Below, in pieces: positions 1 through 7,768 of a stretch of 64,000 bases of DNA; the first letter of the stretch is position 1, and each line of letters opens with the position of its first letter. The notes beneath the pieces are model-generated. The model searched no databases and was not told where the DNA came from. It saw nothing but the letters and a program-made list of their open reading frames with translations. Position numbers and translations under genes: made by a program. The stretch comes from Haliscomenobacter hydrossis DSM 1100 (GTDB lineage: Bacteria > Bacteroidota > Bacteroidia > Chitinophagales > Saprospiraceae). The stretch covers positions 8,123,001 through 8,187,000 of the forward strand of contig NC_015510.1 in assembly GCF_000212735.1 (NCBI RefSeq). The letters are read 5' to 3'.

Positions 1-1734
1 AGCTTTGCCCGTTTCAATGTCCCAAAGAATTGCTATTTGATCTGCACCTCCGGTCAATATTTTTTTGCCATCAGGTGAAAAAATTGCGGCCCAAATACTC
101 GCCGTATGTTGGATAAACAATTGCTCACATTTCCCGGTTTTTATATCCCACAAAGTGGCTATTGCATTGCCACTCCCTGTTAATATTTTTGTACTGTCCG
201 GTGAAAAAGCAAGTGCAAGAATAGTATCATCAAATCCCTGAAATACTTTTGAGTAAAAAGCAATCTGAGGGTCGCTTATCATTTTTTTAAATGCTGATAC
301 AGATTCTATCGTGGGCGCAAGCTTAAAACTAACTTCCGCAAACCGGATACCTAATGTAACTTCTTTATCTATGAAAGCCAAAGCTTTCCCCCAAGAAGTA
401 CTTATTTTGGCTTTCCGCAATGCTTCTTCAAGTTTTTCATTTTTTTGTTTCTCTTTTTCTGCCTGGTGTTTGGCTTCTACTAATTTTTTTTCATTTTCCA
501 AACGTTCTTGCCTGGCGATCTCCTCTAATCGTAGATTTTCTAATTTTTCTTCTTCCTTGTGCCTGGCGGTTCTTGCTTCAATAACCGGTGTTATTAATGT
601 ATCATGTCCCACCTCGTAAATCATTCGCCCCTGCTCGTCCCGCTCTACACGCAACAAGGAGGAGGAGGCCAAGCGGTCGAGTAAATCCTGCGTGACCCCC
701 GGCTCGGCCAATAAGGCCTGGGAGGCGTAGGGAATCCTCATTCCTTCCTTAATCAGTTTGTCTTCCACCAAAAGGCGGGCGGTTTCCTGTTGATCCTCTG
801 GCAGGTGGGCGATGGTCCGCTCATAAAAAGCGCGGAAGATACTCTTGATGTCACCCAAGTCGCTGGTGTGGATAGTTTGGTTGGGGGTACCAGCAACATT
901 ATCTTCTACATAGCGGCACACTATCTGTAGAACGCTGGTTTCGATGCGGTTGCGTTCGTTGCGCAGGACGACGAAAATGGCGGTCAGGGTATTAGGCGCA
1001 TACGTGAATGGCGGGACATCGAAGTGCTCCGCCTCCAAAGTAAGAGCGGCTGGTTTACACACCGCTTCTTTAGCTGTCGTTTCATCTAGGGCTTCCAATT
1101 CATACCCGTGTTGTAAGATGTTCGGCAAATAGTCTTTGAGCTCGTTCAGGAGACTCATGCGGTCGGAACGGATGGAGAATACTACTTTTAGTTCAAAGGG
1201 CTGATATACAGCATCTTCTTCATCTGGAGAGAGTCCGATTGCTGCCAAAACCGTTTCGTACCGTTTGGGTATTCTGGAATACAAGGCCTCGGCGAGTTGT
1301 TTTTTGAACTCCAGAATCTGCTCCGGCGGGTAACTGAAAAGTTCTTCAAATTGGTCGAACACCAGGAGAAAACTGCATTTCCCGGCGTTTTGGATGGATT
1401 TAAAAGCTTGCCAAATGCTAGGTTGGGTGGCCAGGATTTGCTCGTCCCGTGATTCGCGTAAAATGGCCTGACGCACAGCATCCGCAGGTGCCGGGGTTTC
1501 TCCAGGTTTGCAGGGCCCAAAGCGGATTTCCCAGAAACGGCGCTCTTCCATTTTCAATCGAGGAAAAATCCCCGCCGACAGCAAAGAGCTTTTCCCATAA
1601 CCTGATTTGCTGTACAGAATGACCAATTGTTCTAGATCGATCAAACGGTACAGCCGCTCGATATCGGTGTCGCGGCCAAAAAACTGGTCTTTTTCTTCGG
1701 TGCGGAAGGGGCGTATGCCTGGGTATCGTTTCAT
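1..1734 (-). CDS. STAND NTPase with WD40 repeats (partial, C-terminus beyond the window)
   Basis: Open frame from ATG at 1734 to the window edge without a stop (578 residues visible). It starts with a short conserved lead-in (PGIRPFRTEEKDQFFGRD), then a P-loop SGYGKSSLL at about residues 44-52 and a Walker B strand LLVFDQFEELF near 122-132, the signature of the nSTAND1 group of signalling NTPases. A charged coiled coil rich in E/K/R lies around residues 370-440. At least two WD40 repeats follow (blades ending ATLWDIKTG and AILWDIETG), with more presumably outside the window. STAND proteins use the NTPase as an oligomerising switch and the propeller as sensor. It starts 3 nt after the stop of the SIR2-like gene, so the two are surely one operon. 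The NTPase has no visible effector domain of its own, which suggests that the effector is supplied by the upstream partner. Confidence 0.85.
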   Translation of the reverse strand, partial: MKRYPGIRPFRTEEKDQFFGRDTDIERLYRLIDLEQLVILYSKSGYGKSSLLSAGIFPRLKMEERRFWEIRFGPCKPGETPAPADAVRQAILRESRDEQILATQPSIWQAFKSIQNAGKCSFLLVFDQFEELFSYPPEQILEFKKQLAEALYSRIPKRYETVLAAIGLSPDEEDAVYQPFELKVVFSIRSDRMSLLNELKDYLPNILQHGYELEALDETTAKEAVCKPAALTLEAEHFDVPPFTYAPNTLTAIFVVLRNERNRIETSVLQIVCRYVEDNVAGTPNQTIHTSDLGDIKSIFRAFYERTIAHLPEDQQETARLLVEDKLIKEGMRIPYASQALLAEPGVTQDLLDRLASSSLLRVERDEQGRMIYEVGHDTLITPVIEARTARHKEEEKLENLRLEEIARQERLENEKKLVEAKHQAEKEKQKNEKLEEALRKAKISTSWGKALAFIDKEVTLGIRFAEVSFKLAPTIESVSAFKKMISDPQIAFYSKVFQGFDDTILALAFSPDSTKILTGSGNAIATLWDIKTGKCEQLFIQHTASIWAAIFSPDGKKILTGGADQIAILWDIETGKA

Positions 1735-1737
1735 GGT

Positions 1738-2832
1738 TTAGGGAAGGATTTCGATGAGTTCCTGGACGGCTTTGCGAATTTTATTCATTTCAAGTAGTGC
1801 GCTTTCGCTACTCAACACGCTGTCGCGGATGCTTTTACGAAGTGTGCTGAGGCGACTCAGTTGGAAAGTGGCGTCCGCCTGCACGGGTGTTTGGTCCATA
1901 CGTTCGAGGATGCGGGTGAGCAGGCCCTGACGCAGCCAATCGCGGAGGGTTTGTTTGAGTGGCGCGCCGGCCGTTTGGCGCTGCTCTTCTTCGGCGGTCC
2001 AGCGGCTGCAAAGTTCGGTGAGGAATTCGGCCGGACTGATGCTGTCCACGAATTCTACTTCGAACTGGTCAGCGAAAAACACGCGGGTTTCTGCTGCTAA
2101 GGCCGGGTTCACGGCGTACTGGATACCTTTGTTGCGCTCAGGATTGAGCAAACGCAGCAACATCTGGGTGCGCCATTGATCGAACTGGAAGCCCAGAAAA
2201 ATAAAGTCAGTAGCGTTTTTGAGGGTATGCTTCAGGTCGATGTAATGTTCACTGCTGAGTTTTTGGCTCAGGATATGGGAAAAATAACCGAACAGATCGT
2301 CATGAGTAAGCACAAGCGAATCAGGGTCGCTGAGCACGCCGCAGATGTTGAACAACAGGCGGGTATCGCGCGGCGAGCCCTGAATGCGGTCGTAGGGTTC
2401 GGGCGTGCCGCGGTAGTCGTAATAGCTGAACTGGTGCAGGATGCCGTCCTGTTCAAAGCTACGACGCAGCCCGAGGTCAGGCATAGTGTTGATGACTACC
2501 GGGAAGGGGAGCCGGGCGATTTGGGTGTACAAAGGCCGGAGCGTTTCCAGGTGCTCATTATAGAACTCCTCGAACCGGCGCCAGATACGAGTCCGGGCGG
2601 CAACGTTGGGAAAAAGGAAGAGGTTTTCGGCTGGATAGACCATTGCAATGTCTTTTGGCAACGAATCTGTTATGTCTTCGGGATCAATTCCCAAATGCCG
2701 GAGCAGGCTAAGAAATAGATTTTCACCCGGTAAAAGATTCGGACCGATCAGAAGTACGCACTGCTGATTGCCAAGGGATTTCAGCAGATCTTTCCAAGCA
2801 ATTTGTGACGGGGCAAGGGTGTGGGCGGACAT
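1738..2832 (-). CDS. SIR2-like domain protein with C-terminal effector-associated (EAD11-like) tail
   Basis: 364 residues. Residues about 15-285 read as a SIR2-like Rossmann domain: a first strand VLLIGPNLLPG, PVVINTMPDLGLRRSF at 111-126 (the usual TTNYD position), LLFNICGVLSDPDSLVLTHD at 159-178, and FIFLGFQFDQW at 210-220. Residues 292-364 are helical and resemble effector-associated domain 11 (pattern TLRDWLRQGLL, then FQLSRLSTLRKS, then EMNKIRKAVQELIEILP). This is a short adaptor known from bacterial STAND conflict systems. The catalytic histidine expected in the LHG-type motif is Cys164 here and the glycine-rich loop is altered, so NADase activity is doubtful. The next gene, 3 nt downstream, is a STAND NTPase. 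The SIR2-like call is good; the EAD11 assignment is from remembered family patterns. Confidence 0.75.
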   Translation of the reverse strand: MSAHTLAPSQIAWKDLLKSLGNQQCVLLIGPNLLPGENLFLSLLRHLGIDPEDITDSLPKDIAMVYPAENLFLFPNVAARTRIWRRFEEFYNEHLETLRPLYTQIARLPFPVVINTMPDLGLRRSFEQDGILHQFSYYDYRGTPEPYDRIQGSPRDTRLLFNICGVLSDPDSLVLTHDDLFGYFSHILSQKLSSEHYIDLKHTLKNATDFIFLGFQFDQWRTQMLLRLLNPERNKGIQYAVNPALAAETRVFFADQFEVEFVDSISPAEFLTELCSRWTAEEEQRQTAGAPLKQTLRDWLRQGLLTRILERMDQTPVQADATFQLSRLSTLRKSIRDSVLSSESALLEMNKIRKAVQELIEILP

Positions 2833-2949
2833 AGTCTCTGTTGGTTTGGGGATGAAATTACGAGATTATTATCATAATTTTAACTGCCGGGCTCGGAATA
2901 GCGCTTTTGTATTTATTGAAGTGGTCGTTTCCTGCGGCTGATTTTTTGG

Positions 2950-3019
2950 GGTAGTGCCAATTATGGGTAATTGTGGTCCGAAAAACCATTTATTCAAGCA
3001 CTCAAAACTTGGCACTACC
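2950..3019. repeat. Inverted repeat of 11 bp with 48-bp spacer
   Basis: GGTAGTGCCAA at 2950-2960 is repeated exactly inverted as TTGGCACTACC at 3009-3019. The spacer is AT-rich and holds no open frame. It lies between the SIR2-like gene and the relic at 3019-3270. It could be a tiny hairpin or the ends of a non-autonomous element; nothing flanking shows a clear target duplication. Confidence 0.6.
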
Positions 3020-3270
3020 TAGCGTCCACTACTTTTTTGTATCCTTTCCTTAGGTAATACCTTCTCTATAGTGATAACAACCTCTTTAACAGTAACTACG
3101 AGAGAATTGGCTTTTTTAGACCAGTTTCTGTTGTTCGAACAGCCGGAACCTGAGCAGGCGGCACCCCCCCAAACTCCCTCTTCGCATCTGTGAGTACTAG
3201 CAGCGTTCATTGAACCACTTGTATACTCTTTGCCATCATTACTGATGCAAGTAATACTTGCCCTTCTTCA
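3019..3270 (-). pseudogene. Cys-rich small protein relic, in frame after the upstream lipoprotein stop
   Basis: The frame of the lipoprotein gene continues past its TGA (3268-3270) for about 80 codons to a TAG at 3019. The peptide contains ITCISNDGKEYTSGSM, then RCEEGVWGG, AACSGSGCS and a basic tail. The C-x(n)-G-x-x-Y-x-x-G ... C-x-x-G-x-W arrangement looks like a genuine small secreted Cys-rich module rather than random translation. The first ATG in this frame is at 3210, in the middle of that module, so no intact start with a signal peptide exists. It may be a decayed gene, the decayed C-terminal domain of the lipoprotein, or (less likely) a read-through extension. Confidence 0.35.
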
Positions 3271-4083
3271 ACCCGGCACTGATGCCACCACCACAATCCG
3301 CCAATTGCCATTGATTTTTTCCATGCAGCGTACTTCGTGCGAGATAACGGTAGACTTGTCGGGCTGGGTAATTTTTTGATCGTAAGTAGCCCAAGCCATG
3401 TTGCCATTGATGCGGATGTTGTAATTTGAATTGGCGAAAGTGGCTTCGGTCGGTTTGACGGATTCAACCCATTTGGACATTTCGTCGCCACTGCCACCGT
3501 ACGCTTTCTGGCCATCCGCCGAAATCGCCATGCCGCGGGTGTAGGGGGTGAAGGCCCAGGTGTTTTTTAAGCCCGCCACGTCACCCGCCAAAAATGCTTT
3601 TGTATCGGCTTCCATCATGTTGATGATCGCGGCTTCCTCCTCTTTTGTTGCGTTTTGAACATGCGTGTGCTGAGCAACTACTTGCTCCAGGTTTCCACCT
3701 TTTTCCTGGTAAACATAGGTGAAAGCAGTTTGGTAATTCAGCGCTTTGCCGTCGTCACCGCCCATGGAGTGATTGTTTATCCCCGTGGCAACGAGTACAT
3801 GGTCCAATGACTGAATTTTGAGATTCTCCAAGTCCCATTTTCCAACTTTTACGTCTTTGACCGCTTGGAGCATCTGCTCTTTTGTATTAAAAAGGCCTTC
3901 GCCGTTGATAAAAAGATAATCTCCGGACGCGTTTTGCTGCAAAGTCTGATAAGGATTTTGCTGGAATTTAGTATTCAGCTCGTGCACCATTTTTTCGGCG
4001 CTGGCCGTGTCGGGCGTATTTTGACAGCCGAACAAAAGGAAAGCACAAAGGATGGAGATGAAAAAGGATAGATGTTTTTTCAT
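3268..4083 (-). CDS. Lipoprotein with NTF2/SnoaL-like (DUF4440-type) fold
   Basis: 271 residues with a lipoprotein signal (MKKHLSFFISILCAFLLFGC, lipidated Cys20), so it should be anchored in the membrane facing the periplasm. The body has two related halves. The second carries EEEAAIINMMEADTKAFLAGD, followed by TRGMAISADGQKAYGG and AWATYDQKIT ... GNWRIVVVASVP, the pattern of DUF4440/SnoaL-like cone-fold proteins. No catalytic residues can be assigned. The start at 4083 is set by the signal peptide. It is transcribed alone, with 450 bp of gene-free DNA upstream. Confidence 0.7.
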   Translation of the reverse strand: MKKHLSFFISILCAFLLFGCQNTPDTASAEKMVHELNTKFQQNPYQTLQQNASGDYLFINGEGLFNTKEQMLQAVKDVKVGKWDLENLKIQSLDHVLVATGINNHSMGGDDGKALNYQTAFTYVYQEKGGNLEQVVAQHTHVQNATKEEEAAIINMMEADTKAFLAGDVAGLKNTWAFTPYTRGMAISADGQKAYGGSGDEMSKWVESVKPTEATFANSNYNIRINGNMAWATYDQKITQPDKSTVISHEVRCMEKINGNWRIVVVASVPG

Positions 4084-4534
4084 TGGTGTAAAATTTTACG
4101 GATTGAGTAAAGAATATTACTTCGTGGATAAAGAGAAGTCGCTCAAGCATCTGAACGCAGTCGTTAAAATATGCGAGTTGGGCAAAATGAATCATTTGGG
4201 TGGTATTCTGGGACGTGTTAAGTTCCTTTGATTAAAGTGAAGCAGTCCCGACTTAAGCTGACAGTTTTAGTTAAGTTGAATGGTCACCCGTTGCAGGTAT
4301 TTCTGATTAGTCTAGAGGGCTAAGCGGAGCAAATTTATTTCAATTTTTTTCATGGCTCCGCCGCTCAAAGTCACAATCACAATCTAATTAATTGGATGAT
4401 GTAAGTTTTGATAGCGTGCTATAAGTGCATATTTATTCCAAATGTTATGCAACTTAAAAAATAATTTCCAAACATGCAAGTAGTGTAAACCTATTGCTGT
4501 AGGCGGGTACTAAATTCATCACAATTACTGAAAA
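4084..4534. other. Gene-free AT-rich stretch
   Basis: No convincing open frame, RNA or strong repeat was seen here. A weak hairpin pairs AGCGGAGC at 4323-4330 with GCTCCGCCGCT near 4355-4365. The promoter of the lipoprotein gene must lie in the left part. Confidence 0.5.
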
Positions 4535-4804
4535 CTACCTCCAGGGCCCTTTATGCGTAACAAAAGCAATGGCCAGGGCAATGATGAATAAACTCACCAA
4601 ACAGGCCGGGATTCCAGCTATCAGACAGGCCAGTGGAAGATTGGTGCGATACAAAAAGGCCGATCCTCCGATGACGGCCAGCATCATCGTGAATCTTCTT
4701 TTGTACTTCCTGTTCATATTGGAACGCACCATAAATGCTTGCCTGAACAGGTAGTAGGTGATGAGCAGGTCGATGCATAAGAAAATGAGGAGTAAGGTTT
4801 TCAT
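4535..4804 (-). CDS. Small integral membrane protein, unknown function
   Basis: 89 residues, not recognised as a named family. Three hydrophobic segments are visible: residues about 4-21 (LLIFLCIDLLITYYLF), 38-55 (MMLAVIGGSAFLY) and 57-83 (PLACLIAGIPACLVSLFIIA). A basic stretch (NRKYKRRF) after the first suggests an inner-membrane protein with a positive cytoplasmic loop. No enzymatic motif is present. It stands alone between two gaps. Confidence 0.5.
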   Translation of the reverse strand: MKTLLLIFLCIDLLITYYLFRQAFMVRSNMNRKYKRRFTMMLAVIGGSAFLYRTNLPLACLIAGIPACLVSLFIIALAIAFVTHKGPWR

Positions 4805-4906
4805 GGGCGTGTTGTGGTTTAATGGTATCTATCTAATCAATTGTCCTGATCACTTCCCATAACCCCAGGGCCGATCAGTTCTGATTTTTTAAACCCACGT
4901 TGTGAA

Positions 4907-5043
4907 TTTTGGCTACGCCAAAATGTTTTTTCACCACGACGACACGACGACACGACGTTTTGCTCCGCACCACACGACGCAAGCGTCGTGTTTTTTGAAG
5001 CGCGAAGCGCGAAAAACGTCGTGTCGTCGTGGTGAAAAAAATA
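4907..5043. repeat. Nested palindromic repeat cluster (CACGACGA type)
   Basis: The outer arms TTTTTTCACCACGACGACAC (from about 4926) and the inverted copy ending GTCGTCGTGGTGAAAAAA (about 5023-5040) enclose smaller hairpins: CACGACGC/GCGTCGTG at 4972-4989 and CGCGAAGCGCG near 5000. A separate hairpin TTTTGGC/GCCAAAA lies at about 4907-4923. The arm is itself a reiteration of the word ACGACGAC/ACACGACG. It sits downstream of sufS. Confidence 0.9.
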
Positions 5044-5078
5044 AACAGCGTAGCTGCGCAAAAGCGTTAAGTTTAGAA

Positions 5079-6296
5079 CTAATTGACCCTCCCCATCACC
5101 CCCATCACTTCCCTCAATCCCTTTTCCAACTTCAGCACATCCTCTTCCACATTGTACACCGAAAACGAAACCCGCACCGTACCCGGAATCTCATAAAAAT
5201 CCATAATCGGTTGTGTACAATGGTGCCCGGCGCGGATACAAATGTCTTTCTGCCCCAAAATTGTCGCTAAATCGTGTGGGTGAATGCCTTCCAGTGTGAA
5301 CGAAATGATACCCGACTTGTTGGTTGCTTCGCCGTAAAATTGGATGCCGGGGATGCTTGCCAAACGTTCCATGCCCAGGTGCAAAAGCCTTTGCAGGTGC
5401 GTGGCGATATTTTTTTGCCCCAAATCCTCCACAAAATCCATGGCGCTGGCCAGAGTAGCGACGCCCGCAATATTTGGGGTGCCCGCTTCAAACTTTTGCG
5501 GGATGGGCGCAAAAAGGGTACGTTCAAAAGTGACATCCCGGATCATTTCCCCCCCAAAACGGTAAGGCGGCATTTCGTTCAGCCATTTTTCCTTGCCGTA
5601 CAAGACGCCAGTACCGGTCGGGCCAAACAGTTTATGTCCCGAAAACACCAAAAAATCCACATCCAGCGCTTGTACGTCAATTTTGTGCGAAACGATACTT
5701 TGCGCCGCATCAACCAACACCGGAATGCCCTGCGCGTGGGCCAGGGGGATGATGGTTTCAATGGGGTTGATGGTGCCCAGGGTATTCGAAATATGGGTCA
5801 GGGCGAGCAGTTTGACCTTGGGATTGAGCAAATCTTGGAGTGCTTGCATATCTAATTCCCCATTGGGCAAAAACGGAATGACTTTGAGTTCCGCTTTTTT
5901 GGCCAGACAGACCTGTTGCCAGGGGATCAGATTGGAATGGTGTTCCATGGCACTGATCAGCAACTGATCGCCTGCTTCTAGCCGAGGCAGGGCAAAACAC
6001 TGCGCCACCAGGTTGATGCCATCGGTGGTGCCGCTGGTGAAGATGATTTGTTTGGCTTGGGGGGCATTGAGGAAACGAGCACTGCGCTCGCGGGTGCCTT
6101 CGTAGAGGGCCGTGGCCTCGGCAGCCAGTCGGTAGATGCCGCGGTGTACATTGGCATTGTGCCGCTCGTAGTATTCTTGCTCCAGGGCCAGAACGATATA
6201 GGGCTTTTGGGTGGTCGCCGCACTGTCCAGGTAGACCAGATCCGGGAAATGGGTAAAAACGGGAAATTGCTGGCGAATATCGTGCGGATTGAACAT
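5079..6296 (-). CDS. sufS: Cysteine desulfurase SufS (class V aminotransferase)
   Basis: About 405 residues. It is a PLP enzyme that strips sulfur from cysteine and passes it as a persulfide to the SUF iron-sulfur cluster scaffold in the cytoplasm. Diagnostic motifs are VYLDSAATTQKP near the N-terminus, FTSGTTDGINLVA, SAMEHHSNLIPW, the PLP lysine in FSGHKLFGPTGTG, and the active-site Cys in IRAGHHCTQP, typical of group II (SufS-type) desulfurases. The start at 6296 (MFNPHDIRQQF) is preferred because the 36 codons upstream are translation of the palindromic repeat. It is divergent from moeA, and the probable partner sufU lies 1.5 kb away on the other strand. Confidence 0.95.
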   Translation of the reverse strand: MFNPHDIRQQFPVFTHFPDLVYLDSAATTQKPYIVLALEQEYYERHNANVHRGIYRLAAEATALYEGTRERSARFLNAPQAKQIIFTSGTTDGINLVAQCFALPRLEAGDQLLISAMEHHSNLIPWQQVCLAKKAELKVIPFLPNGELDMQALQDLLNPKVKLLALTHISNTLGTINPIETIIPLAHAQGIPVLVDAAQSIVSHKIDVQALDVDFLVFSGHKLFGPTGTGVLYGKEKWLNEMPPYRFGGEMIRDVTFERTLFAPIPQKFEAGTPNIAGVATLASAMDFVEDLGQKNIATHLQRLLHLGMERLASIPGIQFYGEATNKSGIISFTLEGIHPHDLATILGQKDICIRAGHHCTQPIMDFYEIPGTVRVSFSVYNVEEDVLKLEKGLREVMGVMGRVN

Positions 6297-6341
6297 TATC
6301 TTGAATTTGGGTTTCAATGTAGGAAAAACTGAGTATAATTG

Positions 6342-6500
6342 GGTTGAGAAGTTGAGGAGCTTGAGAAGGTTGAGGCTGCCGCGAAGGACATACCAACGCG
6401 ACACCTTAGTTTTTTCATTTGAAAAAGTAAAAACCTTAAACGCATTCCTTTTGTCGCTCGCGGCAGCCTCAACCGTCTCAACATCCTCAACTTCTCAACT
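6342..6500. repeat. Long palindrome, TTGAGAAGG type, between sufS and moeA
   Basis: The left arm (about 6342-6385) reads GTTGAGAAGTTGAGGAGC, TTGAGAAGG and TTGAGGCTGCCGCGA. The right arm (about 6456-6500) is its inverse, beginning CTCGCGGCAGCCTCAACC and ending CTCAACTTCTCAAC. The right arm ends directly at the moeA ATG (6501). The same family, with the shared core GAGGCTRCCGCGA, recurs at 43021-43252. Confidence 0.9.
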
Positions 6501-7700
6501 ATGCTGACTGTTGCACAAGCCGAATCCACCATTCTGAATCACGCCTTGCCTGTTGTCATCGAGTCTATTCCCTTGCGGGAGGCTCCCGGCCGCATTTTAG
6601 CCGAAGACCTCTACGCCGACCGGGACTTTCCCCCTTTTGACCGCGTGACCATGGACGGCATTGCCATTCATTCTGCCAGTTTTGTCAATGGACAGCGCCA
6701 GTTTTTGATCGAGGCGGTGCAAGCCGCGGGCACACCACAATTGGTACTCCAGCGCCAGGAAAACTGCATCGAAGTCATGACCGGAGCACCTTTGCCCCAG
6801 GGAACCGATACCGTCATTCGTTACGAAGACCTCAACATCGAGTCGGGTGTTGCCCAAATCACAATCAGTGACATTGTGCAGCGACAAAACATCCACACCC
6901 GGGCAATTGATCGCCACAAAGGTGATTTAATCATTTCCGCTGGTCGAAAAATTGGTTCAGCCGAAATGGCAACCGCAGCCACCTTGGGCAAGGCTACCCT
7001 GGCTGTAGCCAAACTGCCGCGAACCGCCATCATCTCTACGGGTGATGAGTTGGTGGAAATACACGAAACACCGCTGCCTCATCAAATCCGCCGCTCCAAC
7101 GTGTACGCCATTCAGGCCGCATTGGGCGAGTGGAAAATTGAGGCCGAGGCCTTTCATTTTTACGACGATGAACAAGCCATTCGCCAGGGGGTAACGGAAA
7201 TTTTGTCCCGTTTTGAGTTGGTTATTTTGAGCGGTGCTGTATCCGAGGGGAAGTTTGACTTTGTACCGAAGGCGCTGGCGGCTGCGGGGGTGACGCCCGT
7301 TTTTCACAAAGTCAGCCAGCGCCCTGGAAAGCCGTTTTGGTTTGGTACTTTCGCGGACAAAGCCGTGTTGTTTGCTTTACCGGGCAACCCGGTTTCGGCC
7401 TTTGTGGGCACGTACCGCTATATTTTGCCCTGGTTGCGCCAATCGCTGGGGCTGAAGAACTGGCCGCAAAATACGGCGGTATTGAGTCGTGACTTCGTTT
7501 TTAAACCGGATTTGACTTATTTTGTTCCTGTAATACTGGACAATTCAACCGACGGATTACTGCGGGCTACTCCGCTGGAAGGACACGGCTCCGGCGATCT
7601 GGCCAACCTCAACGACGCGGATGGTTTTTTGGAATTGCCCAAGGAAAGGACATATTTTGCTACCGGGGAGTCATTTCCCCTTTTCCGCTACCGAGGCTAA
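6501..7700 (+). CDS. moeA: Molybdopterin molybdenumtransferase MoeA
   Basis: 399 residues. It inserts molybdate into adenylylated molybdopterin to finish the molybdenum cofactor, in the cytoplasm. Visible landmarks are REAPGRILAEDLYADRDFPPFDRVTMDGIA (given in parts: PPFDRVTMDGIA near residue 47), IEVMTGAPLPQGTDTVI, ISTGDELVEI, the MoCF domain loop LSGAVSEGKFDFV and RPGKPFWFG, and ALPGNPVSAFVG. The usual SGGVS is SGAVS here. The ATG abuts the palindrome, so any ribosome-binding sequence would lie inside a hairpin arm. sufU follows 68 bp downstream on the same strand. No other cofactor-synthesis genes are in the window. Confidence 0.93.
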   Translation: MLTVAQAESTILNHALPVVIESIPLREAPGRILAEDLYADRDFPPFDRVTMDGIAIHSASFVNGQRQFLIEAVQAAGTPQLVLQRQENCIEVMTGAPLPQGTDTVIRYEDLNIESGVAQITISDIVQRQNIHTRAIDRHKGDLIISAGRKIGSAEMATAATLGKATLAVAKLPRTAIISTGDELVEIHETPLPHQIRRSNVYAIQAALGEWKIEAEAFHFYDDEQAIRQGVTEILSRFELVILSGAVSEGKFDFVPKALAAAGVTPVFHKVSQRPGKPFWFGTFADKAVLFALPGNPVSAFVGTYRYILPWLRQSLGLKNWPQNTAVLSRDFVFKPDLTYFVPVILDNSTDGLLRATPLEGHGSGDLANLNDADGFLELPKERTYFATGESFPLFRYRG

Positions 7701-7727
7701 TGTGCTGATTTGCTAATGAGGTAATTT

Positions 7728-7755
7728 GCTGATAGCTGACCGCTGATAGCTGACC
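7728..7755. repeat. Two tandem 14-bp copies of GCTGATAGCTGACC
   Basis: Perfect head-to-tail copies at 7728-7741 and 7742-7755 in the moeA-sufU gap, preceded by related TGCTGATT/TGCTAAT words. The word AGCTGACCGCT also forms part of the palindrome at 34870-34970, so this looks like a half-site of that family. Confidence 0.8.
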
Positions 7756-7768
7756 GCTAAAAAATACA

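Noticed and set aside
2176-2718. 180-codon frame antisense to the SIR2-like gene
   Set aside because: Low-complexity translation without motifs, opposite to a well-supported domain protein.
4902-5270. 122-codon plus-strand frame over the CACGACGA palindrome and the sufS end
   Set aside because: The peptide is a translation of the inverted repeat (His/Asp/Thr-rich) followed by sufS antisense.
5274-5855. 193-codon frame antisense to sufS
   Set aside because: No recognisable protein features; sufS on the opposite strand is beyond doubt.
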